This document shows, one piece after another, positions 41,946-51,420 of a stretch of 64,000 nucleotides of DNA. Each line of letters begins with the position of its first letter. Positions within the stretch are counted from its first letter, which is position 1. The notes beneath the pieces were generated by a model. The model was not told where the DNA came from. It was given only the letters and a program-made list of their open reading frames with translations, and made no database searches. Made by a program: the position numbers and the translations under genes. This DNA comes from CAWJMN01 sp963844055 (GTDB lineage: Bacteria > Planctomycetota > Planctomycetia > Pirellulales > Pirellulaceae): the NCBI GenBank assembly GCA_963844055.1, contig CAWJMN010000002.1:434001-498000 (forward strand), in the 5' to 3' direction.

Positions 41946-43355
41946 TTAGTAGGCGTTTTGCCGTGAGAGGACCACCCAAACGGTTTGAAACAGGATTTTG
42001 ACATCCAGTAGCAACGACCACTCGCGGATGTACTCATGATCGCATTCAATCCGCTTTTGCATCTTCTCTAGCGTATCGGTTTCTCCACGCCAGCCGCGGA
42101 CTTGTGCCAAGCCGGTAATGCCAGGCTTCACTTTGTGACGCAGCATGTACCCTTCGATCATTTGACGATACTGCTCATTGTGGGCCGTTGCATGTGGACG
42201 AGGCCCAACCAGAGACATGTTTCCTGTCATGACGTTGAAGAGCTGTGGCAATTCATCAATCGACGTCTTGCGTAAGATTGCTCCGAGCCAAGTGACACGT
42301 GGATCGCCTTTGACGGCCTGGGCAACTTTGTTGCCATTGTCTTGCACGAACATGGATCGGAACTTCCACACGAAGATCTCATTTCCATCCAGCCCGTAAC
42401 GGCGCTGACGGAAGAAGACGGGACCACGGCTAGTTAGCTTGATCAGCAATGCGGTAATGATCATCACGGGTGCAAGTGCCAACAACAGCAGCCCCCCAAC
42501 GATGACATCAAATACGCGTTTGACAACGCCGTCGACGCCGTAAAGCGGATTTTCAAACACGCTAACGGCTGGCAGACCGCCAACATCGGTCCAGCGTGAA
42601 TGCAAAAGCTGAAAGACGAAGAAGTCTGGCACGATATAAACACTAGCCGTCGTATCCGCCAACTTGCCAAGCACGCCACGGATGCGATCTTCGGCGCGCA
42701 TGGGGAACGTGATGTAAATTCGGTCGACAAAACCTGCCTTGGCATCATCAATCAAGTCGCTGATTCCACCGATGCGCCGACGCATGCCGGCCGGCATCTC
42801 GGGACCGCGATCAGGTGGGCGGTCATCATAGAAACCTGCCAATTTCAAACCAAGCTCCGGCGATTCTTCAATATTTCGTGCGAGCTGAAAGCCAAGCTCC
42901 GTCACACCGACAATGGCAAAGGCCTTGGTATTCACGCCGCGCACCCAGAAGGAGCGCTGCAAGATTCGCAAGATGGTGTGGGAAATGACAACGGCAATCG
43001 GAGTTGCGACAAACCAAGTGACGAGCAAAATCCGAGAAAAGCCTTCTAGCCGCCCCGTGGCAAAGCCAATCGTTCCCAGAATCGTAAACGAGACGGCCCA
43101 GGCCAAGCTGGTGCAAACCATTTCTCGTTCCACAGAGGCACCGCGCCAACTGCGGTACATACCCGATAGTTCTGATACCAAATAGTGGACGATGATGGCC
43201 ACCGCTCCAGGCAGTAAAAAGTCTGCGTTGGAATGTGCGGCCGTGTAATTCACGGCAATCGCCAGCCCACCAGCCACGCACAGCATATCTGCCACGCGAA
43301 ACAAGGAGCCCACAAGCGAAAACTGTTGATGAATGTGACGGGACGGTAGAGCCAT
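41946..43355 (-). CDS. undecaprenyl-phosphate sugar phosphotransferase (WcaJ/polyprenyl glycosylphosphotransferase type)
   Basis: 469 aa. Four or five N-terminal membrane segments lead into a nucleotide-binding-like domain (AFAIVGVTELGFQLARNIEES). The C-terminal sugar-transferase domain begins at KRVFDVIVGGLLLLALAPVMI, with RGPVFFRQRRYGLDG, WKFRSM, TSIDELPQLFNVMTGNMSLVGPRPH and VKPGITGLAQVRGWRGET. These are the hallmark motifs of enzymes that start exopolysaccharide repeat-unit synthesis by moving a hexose-1-phosphate to undecaprenyl phosphate at the inner membrane. No glycosyltransferase cluster surrounds it. Divergent from the ThDP enzyme. Confidence 0.93.
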   Translation of the reverse strand: MALPSRHIHQQFSLVGSLFRVADMLCVAGGLAIAVNYTAAHSNADFLLPGAVAIIVHYLVSELSGMYRSWRGASVEREMVCTSLAWAVSFTILGTIGFATGRLEGFSRILLVTWFVATPIAVVISHTILRILQRSFWVRGVNTKAFAIVGVTELGFQLARNIEESPELGLKLAGFYDDRPPDRGPEMPAGMRRRIGGISDLIDDAKAGFVDRIYITFPMRAEDRIRGVLGKLADTTASVYIVPDFFVFQLLHSRWTDVGGLPAVSVFENPLYGVDGVVKRVFDVIVGGLLLLALAPVMIITALLIKLTSRGPVFFRQRRYGLDGNEIFVWKFRSMFVQDNGNKVAQAVKGDPRVTWLGAILRKTSIDELPQLFNVMTGNMSLVGPRPHATAHNEQYRQMIEGYMLRHKVKPGITGLAQVRGWRGETDTLEKMQKRIECDHEYIREWSLLLDVKILFQTVWVVLSRQNAY

Positions 43356-43548
43356 TTCAGCACACTTTTTAGGACGGTAGTCTCGACAACACAGGAACGG
43401 CCTCGCCTCTTGGCAGGCCTAGCGTGTGATTCCTTTCACGATTTGCCCTCCGAAAGATAGGTTACGACAAACGACCAGCCACCATTTCCCGTCAAGCAAA
43501 GCCGAAGAGGCGTGGCGATACAGTCGTAATAATTGGTACAATCAGGCC

Positions 43549-45237
43549 ATGACACTCTCAGGAATACAAGTCTTTGTGGAACTCCTGGCTCGCCATGGAG
43601 TTAAATACCTCTTTGGCAATCCCGGCACTACCGAGTTGCCTCTGAACGATTGCCTGGCGCAGGACACTCGCCTGAAGTACATCCTTGGCTTGCAAGAAGT
43701 TCCTGTGATGGGAATGGCCGACGGCTACGCCATGGCATCAGGCAAGCTGGGTGTGGTAAACCTGCATGTGGCTTGCGGCCTCGGCAACGCGATGGGACTT
43801 TTGTACAACGCCTACCGAGAAGGGACGCCGCTGCTGGTTACAGCCGGCCAACAAGATCGCAGGCTTTCCTTCGAGGAACCAATCCTTGGGGGCGACTTGG
43901 TCTCTGTCGCAAAGACTTGGACCAAGTGGTCCTACGAAGTACAGCATTTGCAAGAGCTGCCTCAAGCACTACAGCGAGCTGTGCAGGCCGCACTGACACC
44001 GCCTACGGGGCCTGTCTTTCTGTCGCTGCCGATTGACATGCAGATGGAGCAAGCAGACTGGCAACTGCTGGCCGACTTGCGAGTTCCCGACACCCGTGTT
44101 CGCCCACCGGTGAGCGCTGTTGAGCACGCCTGCCAAGAGCTATTGCATGCACACAATCCAGCGATCCTTGTCGGCAGCCGTGTGCGCGAGCGAGACGCCT
44201 GTGCGGCCATGGTTCAATTTGCAGAACAAATCGGCGCTCCTGTATTTTCCGAAGGGGGCCATACGCACGGACGTCTTGCATTCCCCAGCGACCATCCGCT
44301 GTACAGACAGGGACTGCCGATGTGGGCGCCCGAGATTCGTAGCAAACTTGCCGAGTACGATGTGTTGGTAGTGGTCGGAATGGATATCTTCCGCCAGTAC
44401 ATGTACCATCAGCCGAGCAGCCCACTTCCTTCGGGCATCAAAGTGATTCACCTGGATGAAGATCCCTGGCAGCTCAACAAGAACTATCCGCTCGACGTTG
44501 GTGTGCTAGGAGACATTCGCTGTTCCCTTGAGGCAATCACACAAGCACTGCGGGAGCATGAAACGCCATCCCAGATGCAGCTCGTGAATGACCGCGCGAA
44601 GCGGCACTCCCAGTTGCACTCTGCCGCTCGCAAAACCTTGCAGGAACAAATTGCGAAAGAGCAAGCGATTCGGCCCCTAACGCCGCTTACCCTCATGAGT
44701 TCGCTGGCGGAAATCTTGCCGCCCAATGTGGCGGTGATTGAAGAAGCGGTCACCACGACGGGCAACACCCTAGAACGACTGGGGGCCCTATCCGCCGAGG
44801 CCGACTGCTTTGGTCACCGAGGCTGGGCTTTGGGATGGGGAACGGGCTGCGCCATGGGCGTTCAGCTGGCTTGGCCGGATCGACCGGTGCTGGCGATCTT
44901 GGGAGACGGAGCCGCCATGTACGGCATTCAGGGACTTTGGTCGGCTGCAAAGTACAGCTTGCCGGTGGTATTTATTGTCTGCAACAACCGACAGTACCAG
45001 ATCCTGAAGGTTGGCTCCCAGGCTCTGGAACTATCAGAGGCCGTGAAAAACCACTTCCTTGGGCTGGACCTCGATACCCCAGCCATTGATTTCGTGGGCC
45101 TAGCGACCTCTCTGGGAGTCGAGGCGTGCCAATTGACCGAGCCTGCAGAAATCCAGGCACGTGTGCGGAAGGGATGGCAATCGGGCCGTCCCCTGCTGAT
45201 TGAGGTTCCAATCCAGCGAACCCTCAAGCCCGCCTAA
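43549..45237 (+). CDS. ThDP-dependent enzyme, benzoylformate decarboxylase-like
   Basis: 562 aa from ATG 43549; an open frame reaches further upstream to 43426 without family similarity. YLFGNPGTTELPL matches the start of the family. GLQEVPVMGMADGYA holds the Glu that activates ThDP. NLHVACGLGNAMG has the active-site His found in benzoylformate decarboxylase. The C-terminal ThDP/Mg motif is LGDGAAMYGIQGLWSA...CNNRQYQ. The close parallel in VTAGQQ and KWSYE regions favours a benzoylformate decarboxylase-type 2-oxoacid decarboxylase over acetolactate synthase, but the substrate is not proven. Confidence 0.88.
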   Translation: MTLSGIQVFVELLARHGVKYLFGNPGTTELPLNDCLAQDTRLKYILGLQEVPVMGMADGYAMASGKLGVVNLHVACGLGNAMGLLYNAYREGTPLLVTAGQQDRRLSFEEPILGGDLVSVAKTWTKWSYEVQHLQELPQALQRAVQAALTPPTGPVFLSLPIDMQMEQADWQLLADLRVPDTRVRPPVSAVEHACQELLHAHNPAILVGSRVRERDACAAMVQFAEQIGAPVFSEGGHTHGRLAFPSDHPLYRQGLPMWAPEIRSKLAEYDVLVVVGMDIFRQYMYHQPSSPLPSGIKVIHLDEDPWQLNKNYPLDVGVLGDIRCSLEAITQALREHETPSQMQLVNDRAKRHSQLHSAARKTLQEQIAKEQAIRPLTPLTLMSSLAEILPPNVAVIEEAVTTTGNTLERLGALSAEADCFGHRGWALGWGTGCAMGVQLAWPDRPVLAILGDGAAMYGIQGLWSAAKYSLPVVFIVCNNRQYQILKVGSQALELSEAVKNHFLGLDLDTPAIDFVGLATSLGVEACQLTEPAEIQARVRKGWQSGRPLLIEVPIQRTLKPA

Positions 45238-45853
45238 ACTACGGCTAGGTAAACCAGGAAGTCTGTAGCGGCGAAGGTTTCTGCTCGCTGAGAAAGTTTC
45301 ACCCTAGCTAGCGACGCCTGGCAAAGTCCCAAAAGGAACGTAAGTGCTTACCCTAAATACACTTATCGACATTTCCTTACATCTTCGTCATGGGGAATAT
45401 TAGACCCAAAACTCGGCTCTAAAGGGTACGAAACGGGCAGTGCCCAACACCTTGTGTAAAGCATTGTTCGCGTTTTTTCCTGCCGAGGACCATTTCTACG
45501 GCAGGACAGGAAAATGTTTTTCAAGGTTTTCCCGTAACTCGCTCAGCAGAATGATTGCGTGCGAGGCACGGCTTGGATTACCTTAACGCATTACTTTCCT
45601 TTTTCCTTGACGAAGGAGTTCCCCTGGTAGCCCTACCAGCGGTTGACTCTCCAGGATGGTTTGTTCGTCGAGGTTGGTCCCACCTGTTGGTTGTTCCTCT
45701 CCCTTCCGTTTGCCGTTGGGTTTTCTGCTGTCGATTTTTCGATCACCAGAATGAACGGTGTTTGGGCTTCCTCGCCTAAGCATTGCTTGTTTTGACCGTT
45801 CGTTGATTTGATGCAGTGAAGACAATGGTCGTGGTATTTCCTCCGCTGCGTGT
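45238..45853. other. intergenic region upstream of the DUF1549/1553 gene
   Basis: 616 bases without a convincing gene. One perfect 8-bp inverted repeat, TCCTGCCG/CGGCAGGA (45478-45506), is preceded rather than followed by a T-run on the plus strand. The rest is unremarkable and AT-richer than the genes around it. Confidence 0.5.
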
Positions 45854-48181
45854 ATGGACGTCATCGTTAATAAAACTCGACCGACTTGCCGTTGCTGTCA
45901 TGCAACCGAAGGCAGATTGCTCTGCTACGGATTGTTTGCGCTCGTAGCCTGCCTCCTGGCCTTGATCGGTGGTAGCAGCCCTGCAATTGCCGCTGATCCC
46001 GAAGTGAAAGAAGAAGCCAGCTTTGAATGGCCCCTTTCACGCTTGGTAGAGCCTGCCGCCCCAGCTCCGCGAGATATTTCCTGGTGCCAAAACCCGATCG
46101 ATGGGTACCTGCTGGAGAAGATGGAAGAAAAGGGGATTCGCCCCAGCCCTCGCGCCGACAAGCTGACACTGCTGCGCCGGATCACGCTCGATCTTACCGG
46201 CCTACTTCCAACGACCAGTGAACAAGAAGCCTTCCTGGCAGACAACTCGCCGGATGCGTACCAAAAGGTAGTTGATCGCCTGCTGCAATCGGTCAATTTT
46301 GGCCAACGCTTTGCGCAGCCTTGGTTAGACCTCGTGCGTTACTCTGAAGGGGATGGCTTCAAGTCCGATGCCCTTCGTCCGTTTGCGTACAAATATCGTG
46401 ACTATGTCATCTCGGCGTTTAATCGCGACCTGCCTTACGATGTTTTTGTTCGGCAACAACTGGCGGGCGACGAACTGGAACCTGACAATCCGGTTGCCCA
46501 AGTAGCGACAGGCTATAACCGCCTGTATCCCGACGAAGTTCAAGCTTCAGACATTGTTGCACGGCGACAAGAGCTGCTGGATGATGTTACCGATGTCACC
46601 GGGCAAGCATTCCTGGGCCTGACCGTGGGCTGTGCTCGTTGTCACGATCACAAGTTTGATCCGATTTTGCAGCGCGACTATTACGCCTTGCAAGCTTTTT
46701 TCACGCCGATGATTCCGCGTGATGATCTTGCCAGTGCCACCCGCGAACAAGAGGCGGCTTATCAGGCTGCGCTGCGAAAGTGGGAAGAAGCAACCCTTCC
46801 TATCCGTGTGGAGATGGATGGATTGTTGGCAACGCTGCGCGAACAGAAGTTGGCGGAATTGGTTGCCCCTTACGACAAGACCACCAAAGCGGCAATCGAT
46901 ACCCCAACCGAAAACCGCAGCGCCTATCAGCAGCAGCTCGTTTGCCAGGCACAAAAGTTCATGGCCCCTCGCATGAAGCGGCTTGCTAAAAGCCTCGAAG
47001 GGGAAGCCAAAGAAAACTACGAAGCCCTTGAAAAGCAACTGACAGCCTACGATCACCTGAAACCTGCCGAACTGCCCGGCGTGCTGGCGGTCATTGATGT
47101 TGGCCTAACCTCCCCCGACACGTTTTTGCTCGACACAGGAAACGTCGCCAAGCCGGTGGAAAAGGTGGAGCCCAGCTTCATGAAGTGCATTGAGGCTGAG
47201 CCGGTTGCCATCGAGCCGATGCCACAGATTCAATCGTCGGGACGCCGTGCTGCACTGGCACGCTGGCTGACACAACCTGGACACCCGCTTACCGCACGTG
47301 TGATGGTGAACCGCCTGTGGACGCAACTGATGGGCGAAGGCGTTGTTGGCACGCCGAGTGACTTTGGTGTCATGGGGCAAGGTGCCACAAACCGTCAACT
47401 GCTGGATTGGCTGTCGATGCGGTTTTCTGAAAACAGCTACAGCGTTAAAGAAGTTGTCGAGCTAATCGTCACCAGCAATGCTTACCAGATGTCTTCCTCC
47501 ATTGATCCAGGCACGAGCGATCAACGCTTGGCCAAAGAGAAGGACCCTAGCAATCACCTGCTATGGCATGCCCGTCGCAAGCGGCTGGATGGCGAGACGA
47601 TTCGCGATGTCGCACTCCAGCTATCTGGCGACTTGAATGAACAATTCGAAGGCCCGAGCTCACGCCCACAGCTTCCCCCTGCCTTGCAGGAAAGCCGTTA
47701 CAGCTGGGAGCCTGATGCATCGATTTGGCAGCAAAACCGCCGTAGTATTTATGTGGTCTCGATGCGAAACATGCGTTATCCCCTGTTTGAAACCTTTGAT
47801 CAGCCGGACCGCATCAACAGCTGCCCACAGCGGATGGCCACCACCAGTGCTCCACAGTCGCTGGTTCTGCTGAATGGACCATTGACCGACCTTGCCACCA
47901 ACTGGGCCAAGCGATTGTCGGCCGATGGTGCTCATCCCCGCGCCATGATTGACCGGGCTTATCAAGAGCTTTACACGCGACTGCCCACGCCTGAAGAACG
48001 CGCAGAAGCACAAGCGTTTTTGGAACAACAAACCCGATCCCTTGCAAGTGAAGCTGTTACGCCGATGGTTGTTATCAGCGGTGCGGTTTCCACGACGGCT
48101 TCTACTCAGCCTGAACAGCAGGCGATGGCAGATTTTTGCCACGCACTGCTTCTGTCGGGCGGTTCTTTGTTTGTCGATTAG
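45854..48181 (+). CDS. secreted DUF1549/DUF1553 (PSCyt2/PSD1) protein
   Basis: 775 aa. The N-terminus has an export signal (LLCYGLFALVACLLALIGGSSPAIAAD). DUF1549 covers roughly 75-290 (SPRADKLTLLRRITLDLTGLLPTTSEQ ... RFAQPWLDLVRYSEGDGF ... VGCARCHDHKFDPI). The CARCH sequence is a single CxxCH heme-binding-type motif. DUF1553 covers roughly 460-720 (RRAALARWLTQPGHPLTARVMVNRLW ... LLDWLSMRF). No separate N-terminal cytochrome c (PSCyt1) or LamG domain is present. These large secreted proteins are a planctomycete hallmark and are always paired with a DUF1501 gene, as here. Proposed roles include polysaccharide degradation, but biochemical function is unknown. Confidence 0.9.
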   Translation: MDVIVNKTRPTCRCCHATEGRLLCYGLFALVACLLALIGGSSPAIAADPEVKEEASFEWPLSRLVEPAAPAPRDISWCQNPIDGYLLEKMEEKGIRPSPRADKLTLLRRITLDLTGLLPTTSEQEAFLADNSPDAYQKVVDRLLQSVNFGQRFAQPWLDLVRYSEGDGFKSDALRPFAYKYRDYVISAFNRDLPYDVFVRQQLAGDELEPDNPVAQVATGYNRLYPDEVQASDIVARRQELLDDVTDVTGQAFLGLTVGCARCHDHKFDPILQRDYYALQAFFTPMIPRDDLASATREQEAAYQAALRKWEEATLPIRVEMDGLLATLREQKLAELVAPYDKTTKAAIDTPTENRSAYQQQLVCQAQKFMAPRMKRLAKSLEGEAKENYEALEKQLTAYDHLKPAELPGVLAVIDVGLTSPDTFLLDTGNVAKPVEKVEPSFMKCIEAEPVAIEPMPQIQSSGRRAALARWLTQPGHPLTARVMVNRLWTQLMGEGVVGTPSDFGVMGQGATNRQLLDWLSMRFSENSYSVKEVVELIVTSNAYQMSSSIDPGTSDQRLAKEKDPSNHLLWHARRKRLDGETIRDVALQLSGDLNEQFEGPSSRPQLPPALQESRYSWEPDASIWQQNRRSIYVVSMRNMRYPLFETFDQPDRINSCPQRMATTSAPQSLVLLNGPLTDLATNWAKRLSADGAHPRAMIDRAYQELYTRLPTPEERAEAQAFLEQQTRSLASEAVTPMVVISGAVSTTASTQPEQQAMADFCHALLLSGGSLFVD

Positions 48182-48219
48182 TGACTTGCTGTCCAACTGG
48201 ATTGATTGAGACTCGTCCG

Positions 48220-49005
48220 ATGTTCTCCCATCACCTAACAAGCAGCTTATCGACCTCCCAAGAGAGTCTTCTGGCACGCCGTCAATTCTTGCAGCACGCA
48301 GGTGCTGGGTTTGGCTGGCTGGCGCTGGCGGGAATGCTTTCTGGCGACACCCGCGCGGCAGAAGGAGCGCCAGCCACTGGCAATCCGCTACTGGCGCACC
48401 CCAGTCACTTTGCACCGCGTGCCAAGCGTGTGATCTTCTGCTTCATGGACGGCGGACCAAGCCACTTGGATCTGTTTGATCCCAAGCCGGCGCTGGAAAA
48501 GTATGCTGGCCAGCCACTTCCTCCTAGCGTGAAGCGCCCCGTCACCGCCATGGGAACCACGGCTGATGCGCCGCTGATGGCGTCCAAGCGAAAGTTCACC
48601 CAAGCTGGTCAATCTGGCACTTGGATCAGCGATTGGCTGCCCGAGACAGCCAAGATGGTTGATGAGTTATGCGTGATTCGCTCGTGCGTTGCTGATGGAC
48701 AAACCCACGTGGGAAGTGTTTGTCAGATGAATACGGGTGCGATCCTTGGCGGTCGTCCTTGCTTGGGTGCATGGGCACTTTACGGCCTGGGGACAGAAAA
48801 CGCCGACTTACCCGGTTTTGTGGTGATGACCGATGGAGCCAGTGAACCTCCCGGCGGTGCGCGAATTGGTCGACGGGCTTTATGCCTGCTACGTTCCAAG
48901 GGACGAAGCTCTACCCAGGATCAGAACCGGTCCTATTCACCAAACGCCCTGCAGATATTAGCGACGCTCGTCAGCGCGGCAAGCTGGAATACCTTGCCAA
49001 GTTAA
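48220..49005 (+). CDS. DUF1501 (sulfatase-like) protein, N-terminal part of a frameshifted gene
   Basis: From ATG 48220, 38 bases after the DUF1549/1553 stop. A twin-arginine signal (LARRQFLQHAGAGFGWLALAGML) shows export of a folded protein. The alkaline-phosphatase-like core begins with RVIFCFMDGGPSHLDLFDPKPAL and continues to DGASEPPGGAR. There the frame changes: the following residues to 49005 are not family-like, and the expected continuation NWSTGFMPATFQGT lies in the next frame. A single missing base in CGAATTGG (48863-48870) explains it. Confidence 0.8.
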   Translation: MFSHHLTSSLSTSQESLLARRQFLQHAGAGFGWLALAGMLSGDTRAAEGAPATGNPLLAHPSHFAPRAKRVIFCFMDGGPSHLDLFDPKPALEKYAGQPLPPSVKRPVTAMGTTADAPLMASKRKFTQAGQSGTWISDWLPETAKMVDELCVIRSCVADGQTHVGSVCQMNTGAILGGRPCLGAWALYGLGTENADLPGFVVMTDGASEPPGGARIGRRALCLLRSKGRSSTQDQNRSYSPNALQILATLVSAASWNTLPS

Positions 49006-49679
49006 ACGCACGTCACTTTGCGGAACGTCAAAGCGATGATGCCGTTGCTGCTCGCCTCCGCAGCTATGAGCTTGCGTACCGAATGCAAGCGGCCGCACCC
49101 GAAGCGGCAGACCTCTCGCAAGAGACCGCCGAGACCTTGGCGCTGTACGGCATGGATCAAGAGCGGACGGCACCTAATGGCCGAAACTGCTTGCTGGCCC
49201 GACGCATGATTGAGCGTGGCGTCCGATTTGTGCAGCTTTACATGGGCGCAGGAACCAAGTGGGACGCGCATAAGGATCTGGAAGGAAACCATTCCGACCT
49301 TTGCGCTCAAACCGACAAGCCAATTGCGGGATTGCTGGCAGATCTGAAACGCCGTGGCCTGCTGCAAGATACGCTAGTGATTTGGGGTGGCGAGTTTGGC
49401 CGTACCCCTATGAGCGAAAGCGGAGATGGCCGCGACCACAACCCATTTGGATTTACCATGTGGATGGCTGGTGGCGGCGTCAAACCAGGCCTGACGTTCG
49501 GTGCAACGGATGAGCTGGGGCTTTATGCGATTGAAGGTCGGTCGCACGTCCACGACCTGCATGCAACGATCCTGCATCTGCTGGGGCTGGATCATGAACG
49601 CCTCACCTTCCCCTTCAATGGCCGCGAAGAACGCTTGACCATCACCGAAGGCAAGGTAATCCAAGGGATCTTGGCCTAG
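48882..49679 (+). CDS. DUF1501 protein, C-terminal part of the same frameshifted gene
   Basis: 265 aa beginning MPATFQGTKLYPGSEPV, which continues the DUF1501 fold after the frameshift. Conserved blocks are TAPNGRNCLLARRMIERGVRFVQLY, KWDAHKDLEGNH, TLVIWGGEFGRTPMSE and GRDHNPFGFTMWMAGGGVKPG, with metal-site-type Asp/His residues. HVHDLHATILHLLGLDHERLTF closes the domain. The Met at 48882 is internal to the real protein (about 485 aa in total), so independent translation is doubtful. Confidence 0.8.
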   Translation: MPATFQGTKLYPGSEPVLFTKRPADISDARQRGKLEYLAKLNARHFAERQSDDAVAARLRSYELAYRMQAAAPEAADLSQETAETLALYGMDQERTAPNGRNCLLARRMIERGVRFVQLYMGAGTKWDAHKDLEGNHSDLCAQTDKPIAGLLADLKRRGLLQDTLVIWGGEFGRTPMSESGDGRDHNPFGFTMWMAGGGVKPGLTFGATDELGLYAIEGRSHVHDLHATILHLLGLDHERLTFPFNGREERLTITEGKVIQGILA

Positions 49680-49683
49680 CGTT

Positions 49684-49703
49684 TTGCGATCTTTTTATCG
49701 CAA
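49684..49703. terminator. bidirectional hairpin between convergent genes
   Basis: TTGCGAT and ATCGCAA arms around a short loop between the DUF1501 stop and the SUFU-ankyrin stop. Confidence 0.45.
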
Positions 49704-49704
49704 G

Positions 49705-50925
49705 CTATTCGGCCGCGCTGGGCCGGTTCACATCGACGACGTCGCTGAACCCTTTTTGGTCAAAGGCGGCAAAGAGCATCGGTAGCCCCTGGTCCTTTTC
49801 CAGCTGACACTCCTCCGGATAAAGCGGAATCAGCTTATAGAGCTTGACCGTGGTCCCATCGGTTTGCGCAATATCATCCGTTGTGCGTGTCAGTAGCAAC
49901 ATGGCAGCCAGCCGCGTCCCCGGAGCAATCGGCTGTGGTGGATTGCCATTTTCTAAAATCGTCACTGGCGCACCAAGCCATGTCTTTTGCTGATAGGGAT
50001 AGCGAGCAAGGGTAAGTAGCCATTCGATGGGCCAACCATGTTCACGCTGGGCGAGTGCCTCGGTTGTAAGAGGCCAAGTCGGTGGCAATTCGATCGCTAG
50101 TTCTGCGTAGCGAAAAGCTTCTTGTCCCTCAGGAACTCGCATCGGTACGAGACTCATCCCCAACGTGAAGAGCATGTGCGTTGGCCGAGTGGGAGTAGCG
50201 GGTGACACATACACCAAGATCGGCATTCGCCCGGAACCCACATCTTCCACCAGTAGCTGACAGTCTCCTAGCCAAGCCTGAAACAACTGCAAAAGCTCAA
50301 TCGTCGGATCTTCAAAAGTGATCGCGCCGGGTTCTGTGGCAGGTTCTTCCGAAAGCGTTACGGCCGCTTGAGCCGATTCCACGCTTAGTGATTCAACGAC
50401 TGGCGTTTCGTCTGGCTCTTCTACGGCTCCCTGGGCAATGAGAAAGCTCGCCACCGTCTGCAGTCCGTTAGCTCGCGCCCAGCTCCAAGGGGTGTGGGGC
50501 TTTTCGTCAGCGCCAACCGGATGGCGCATATGGATGTCCGCGCCATGCTCTAGCAATAGCTTCACCAGTCGGAGCGCATCGGAGGGTGTTTTACGGCTGA
50601 TGGCAACCAACAACGTCTTGCCTTGATTGGGATTGGCCCCAGCTTGAAGGAGCGTTTTTGCCACTTCGTAGTGATTGAAATCGAGCGACTCGATCAGTGG
50701 GCCATCGGGATAGTTTTGCGTATTCGCATTCACCCCAAATCCAAGCCTCAGCAGCATTTCGATCATGGGAACCGAAGCGTATCGGGCTGCGTGGTGCAGC
50801 CATGTCGGAAAGGTCGATCCCGCAAAGGTGAAGTACTTGGGGTTTTGGGTCAAAAGGGACTCGACGGCTGCGACATCGCCGTCGCGAATCCCCTCAAACA
50901 ACTGGCGTGCAATGCTCGTGGCCAA
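49705..50925 (-). CDS. ankyrin-repeat protein with SUFU-like domain
   Basis: 406 aa from TTG 50925, with AGGAAGAG upstream. Residues 1-170 contain about four ankyrin repeats (WLHHAARYASVPMIEMLLRLGFGVNAN; HYEVAKTLLQAGANPNQGK; ALRLVKLLLEHGADIH; GLQTVASFLIAQGA). After an acidic linker, residues about 210-400 match the suppressor-of-fused fold (FRYAELAIELPPTWPL ... WPIEWLLTLARYPYQQKTWLGAPVTI). Bacterial SUFU proteins often act as immunity proteins in contact-dependent polymorphic toxin systems. No toxin gene is seen beside it, so that role is only a possibility here. Confidence 0.82.
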   Translation of the reverse strand: MATSIARQLFEGIRDGDVAAVESLLTQNPKYFTFAGSTFPTWLHHAARYASVPMIEMLLRLGFGVNANTQNYPDGPLIESLDFNHYEVAKTLLQAGANPNQGKTLLVAISRKTPSDALRLVKLLLEHGADIHMRHPVGADEKPHTPWSWARANGLQTVASFLIAQGAVEEPDETPVVESLSVESAQAAVTLSEEPATEPGAITFEDPTIELLQLFQAWLGDCQLLVEDVGSGRMPILVYVSPATPTRPTHMLFTLGMSLVPMRVPEGQEAFRYAELAIELPPTWPLTTEALAQREHGWPIEWLLTLARYPYQQKTWLGAPVTILENGNPPQPIAPGTRLAAMLLLTRTTDDIAQTDGTTVKLYKLIPLYPEECQLEKDQGLPMLFAAFDQKGFSDVVDVNRPSAAE

Positions 50926-51420
50926 GCGATCTCTTCCTCTAACAAACTGCCCGAAAATACTCTCTTCAAGGACCGCTTTTACGGTCTCCCTGAATTCTAC
51001 TCGGCAGGGCTCGACTTGTCTTCACAATGCATGCAGCCGACGGGGCAATTGCTGCCGACCGACCACCACAAACGGGCCACCGCCAAAAAGCAATGATTGC
51101 AAAAACCGCCTGCTCGGCGGCCCCGACTGGCCGATTGATTATCCCTTGCATGCCCCGGCGAAGTGTTGGACTACCGGAACCTCACACCTGGACAAAAAAC
51201 AGGGGCACATCACCGTCATGACGGCGAAGGAATGGCGGTTCGCAAATTAGCCATGTACGACCACGACGCAGCGATTCTGTTGCATCGAGAATCACCGCTT
51301 CAATGTCGGGAGACACGGGCGCTGGCAACTGATATTCAATTGAAAACCCCATGCAAGCACTCCTGACGAGGATTTATTCAACCGCATAATCGCGGCGACC
51401 TACGAGTTACTATTTCACGC
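50926..51420. other. intergenic region, no gene recognised
   Basis: 495 bases between the SUFU-ankyrin start and the next minus-strand lipoprotein stop. Several overlapping short open frames on both strands have no Shine-Dalgarno or family features. No terminator for the lipoprotein gene was clear. Confidence 0.5.

Noticed and set aside
45555..45779. Small open frame in the spacer before the DUF1549/1553 gene
   Set aside because: No Shine-Dalgarno, no family features, and Phe/Pro/Arg-rich composition unlike a real small protein.
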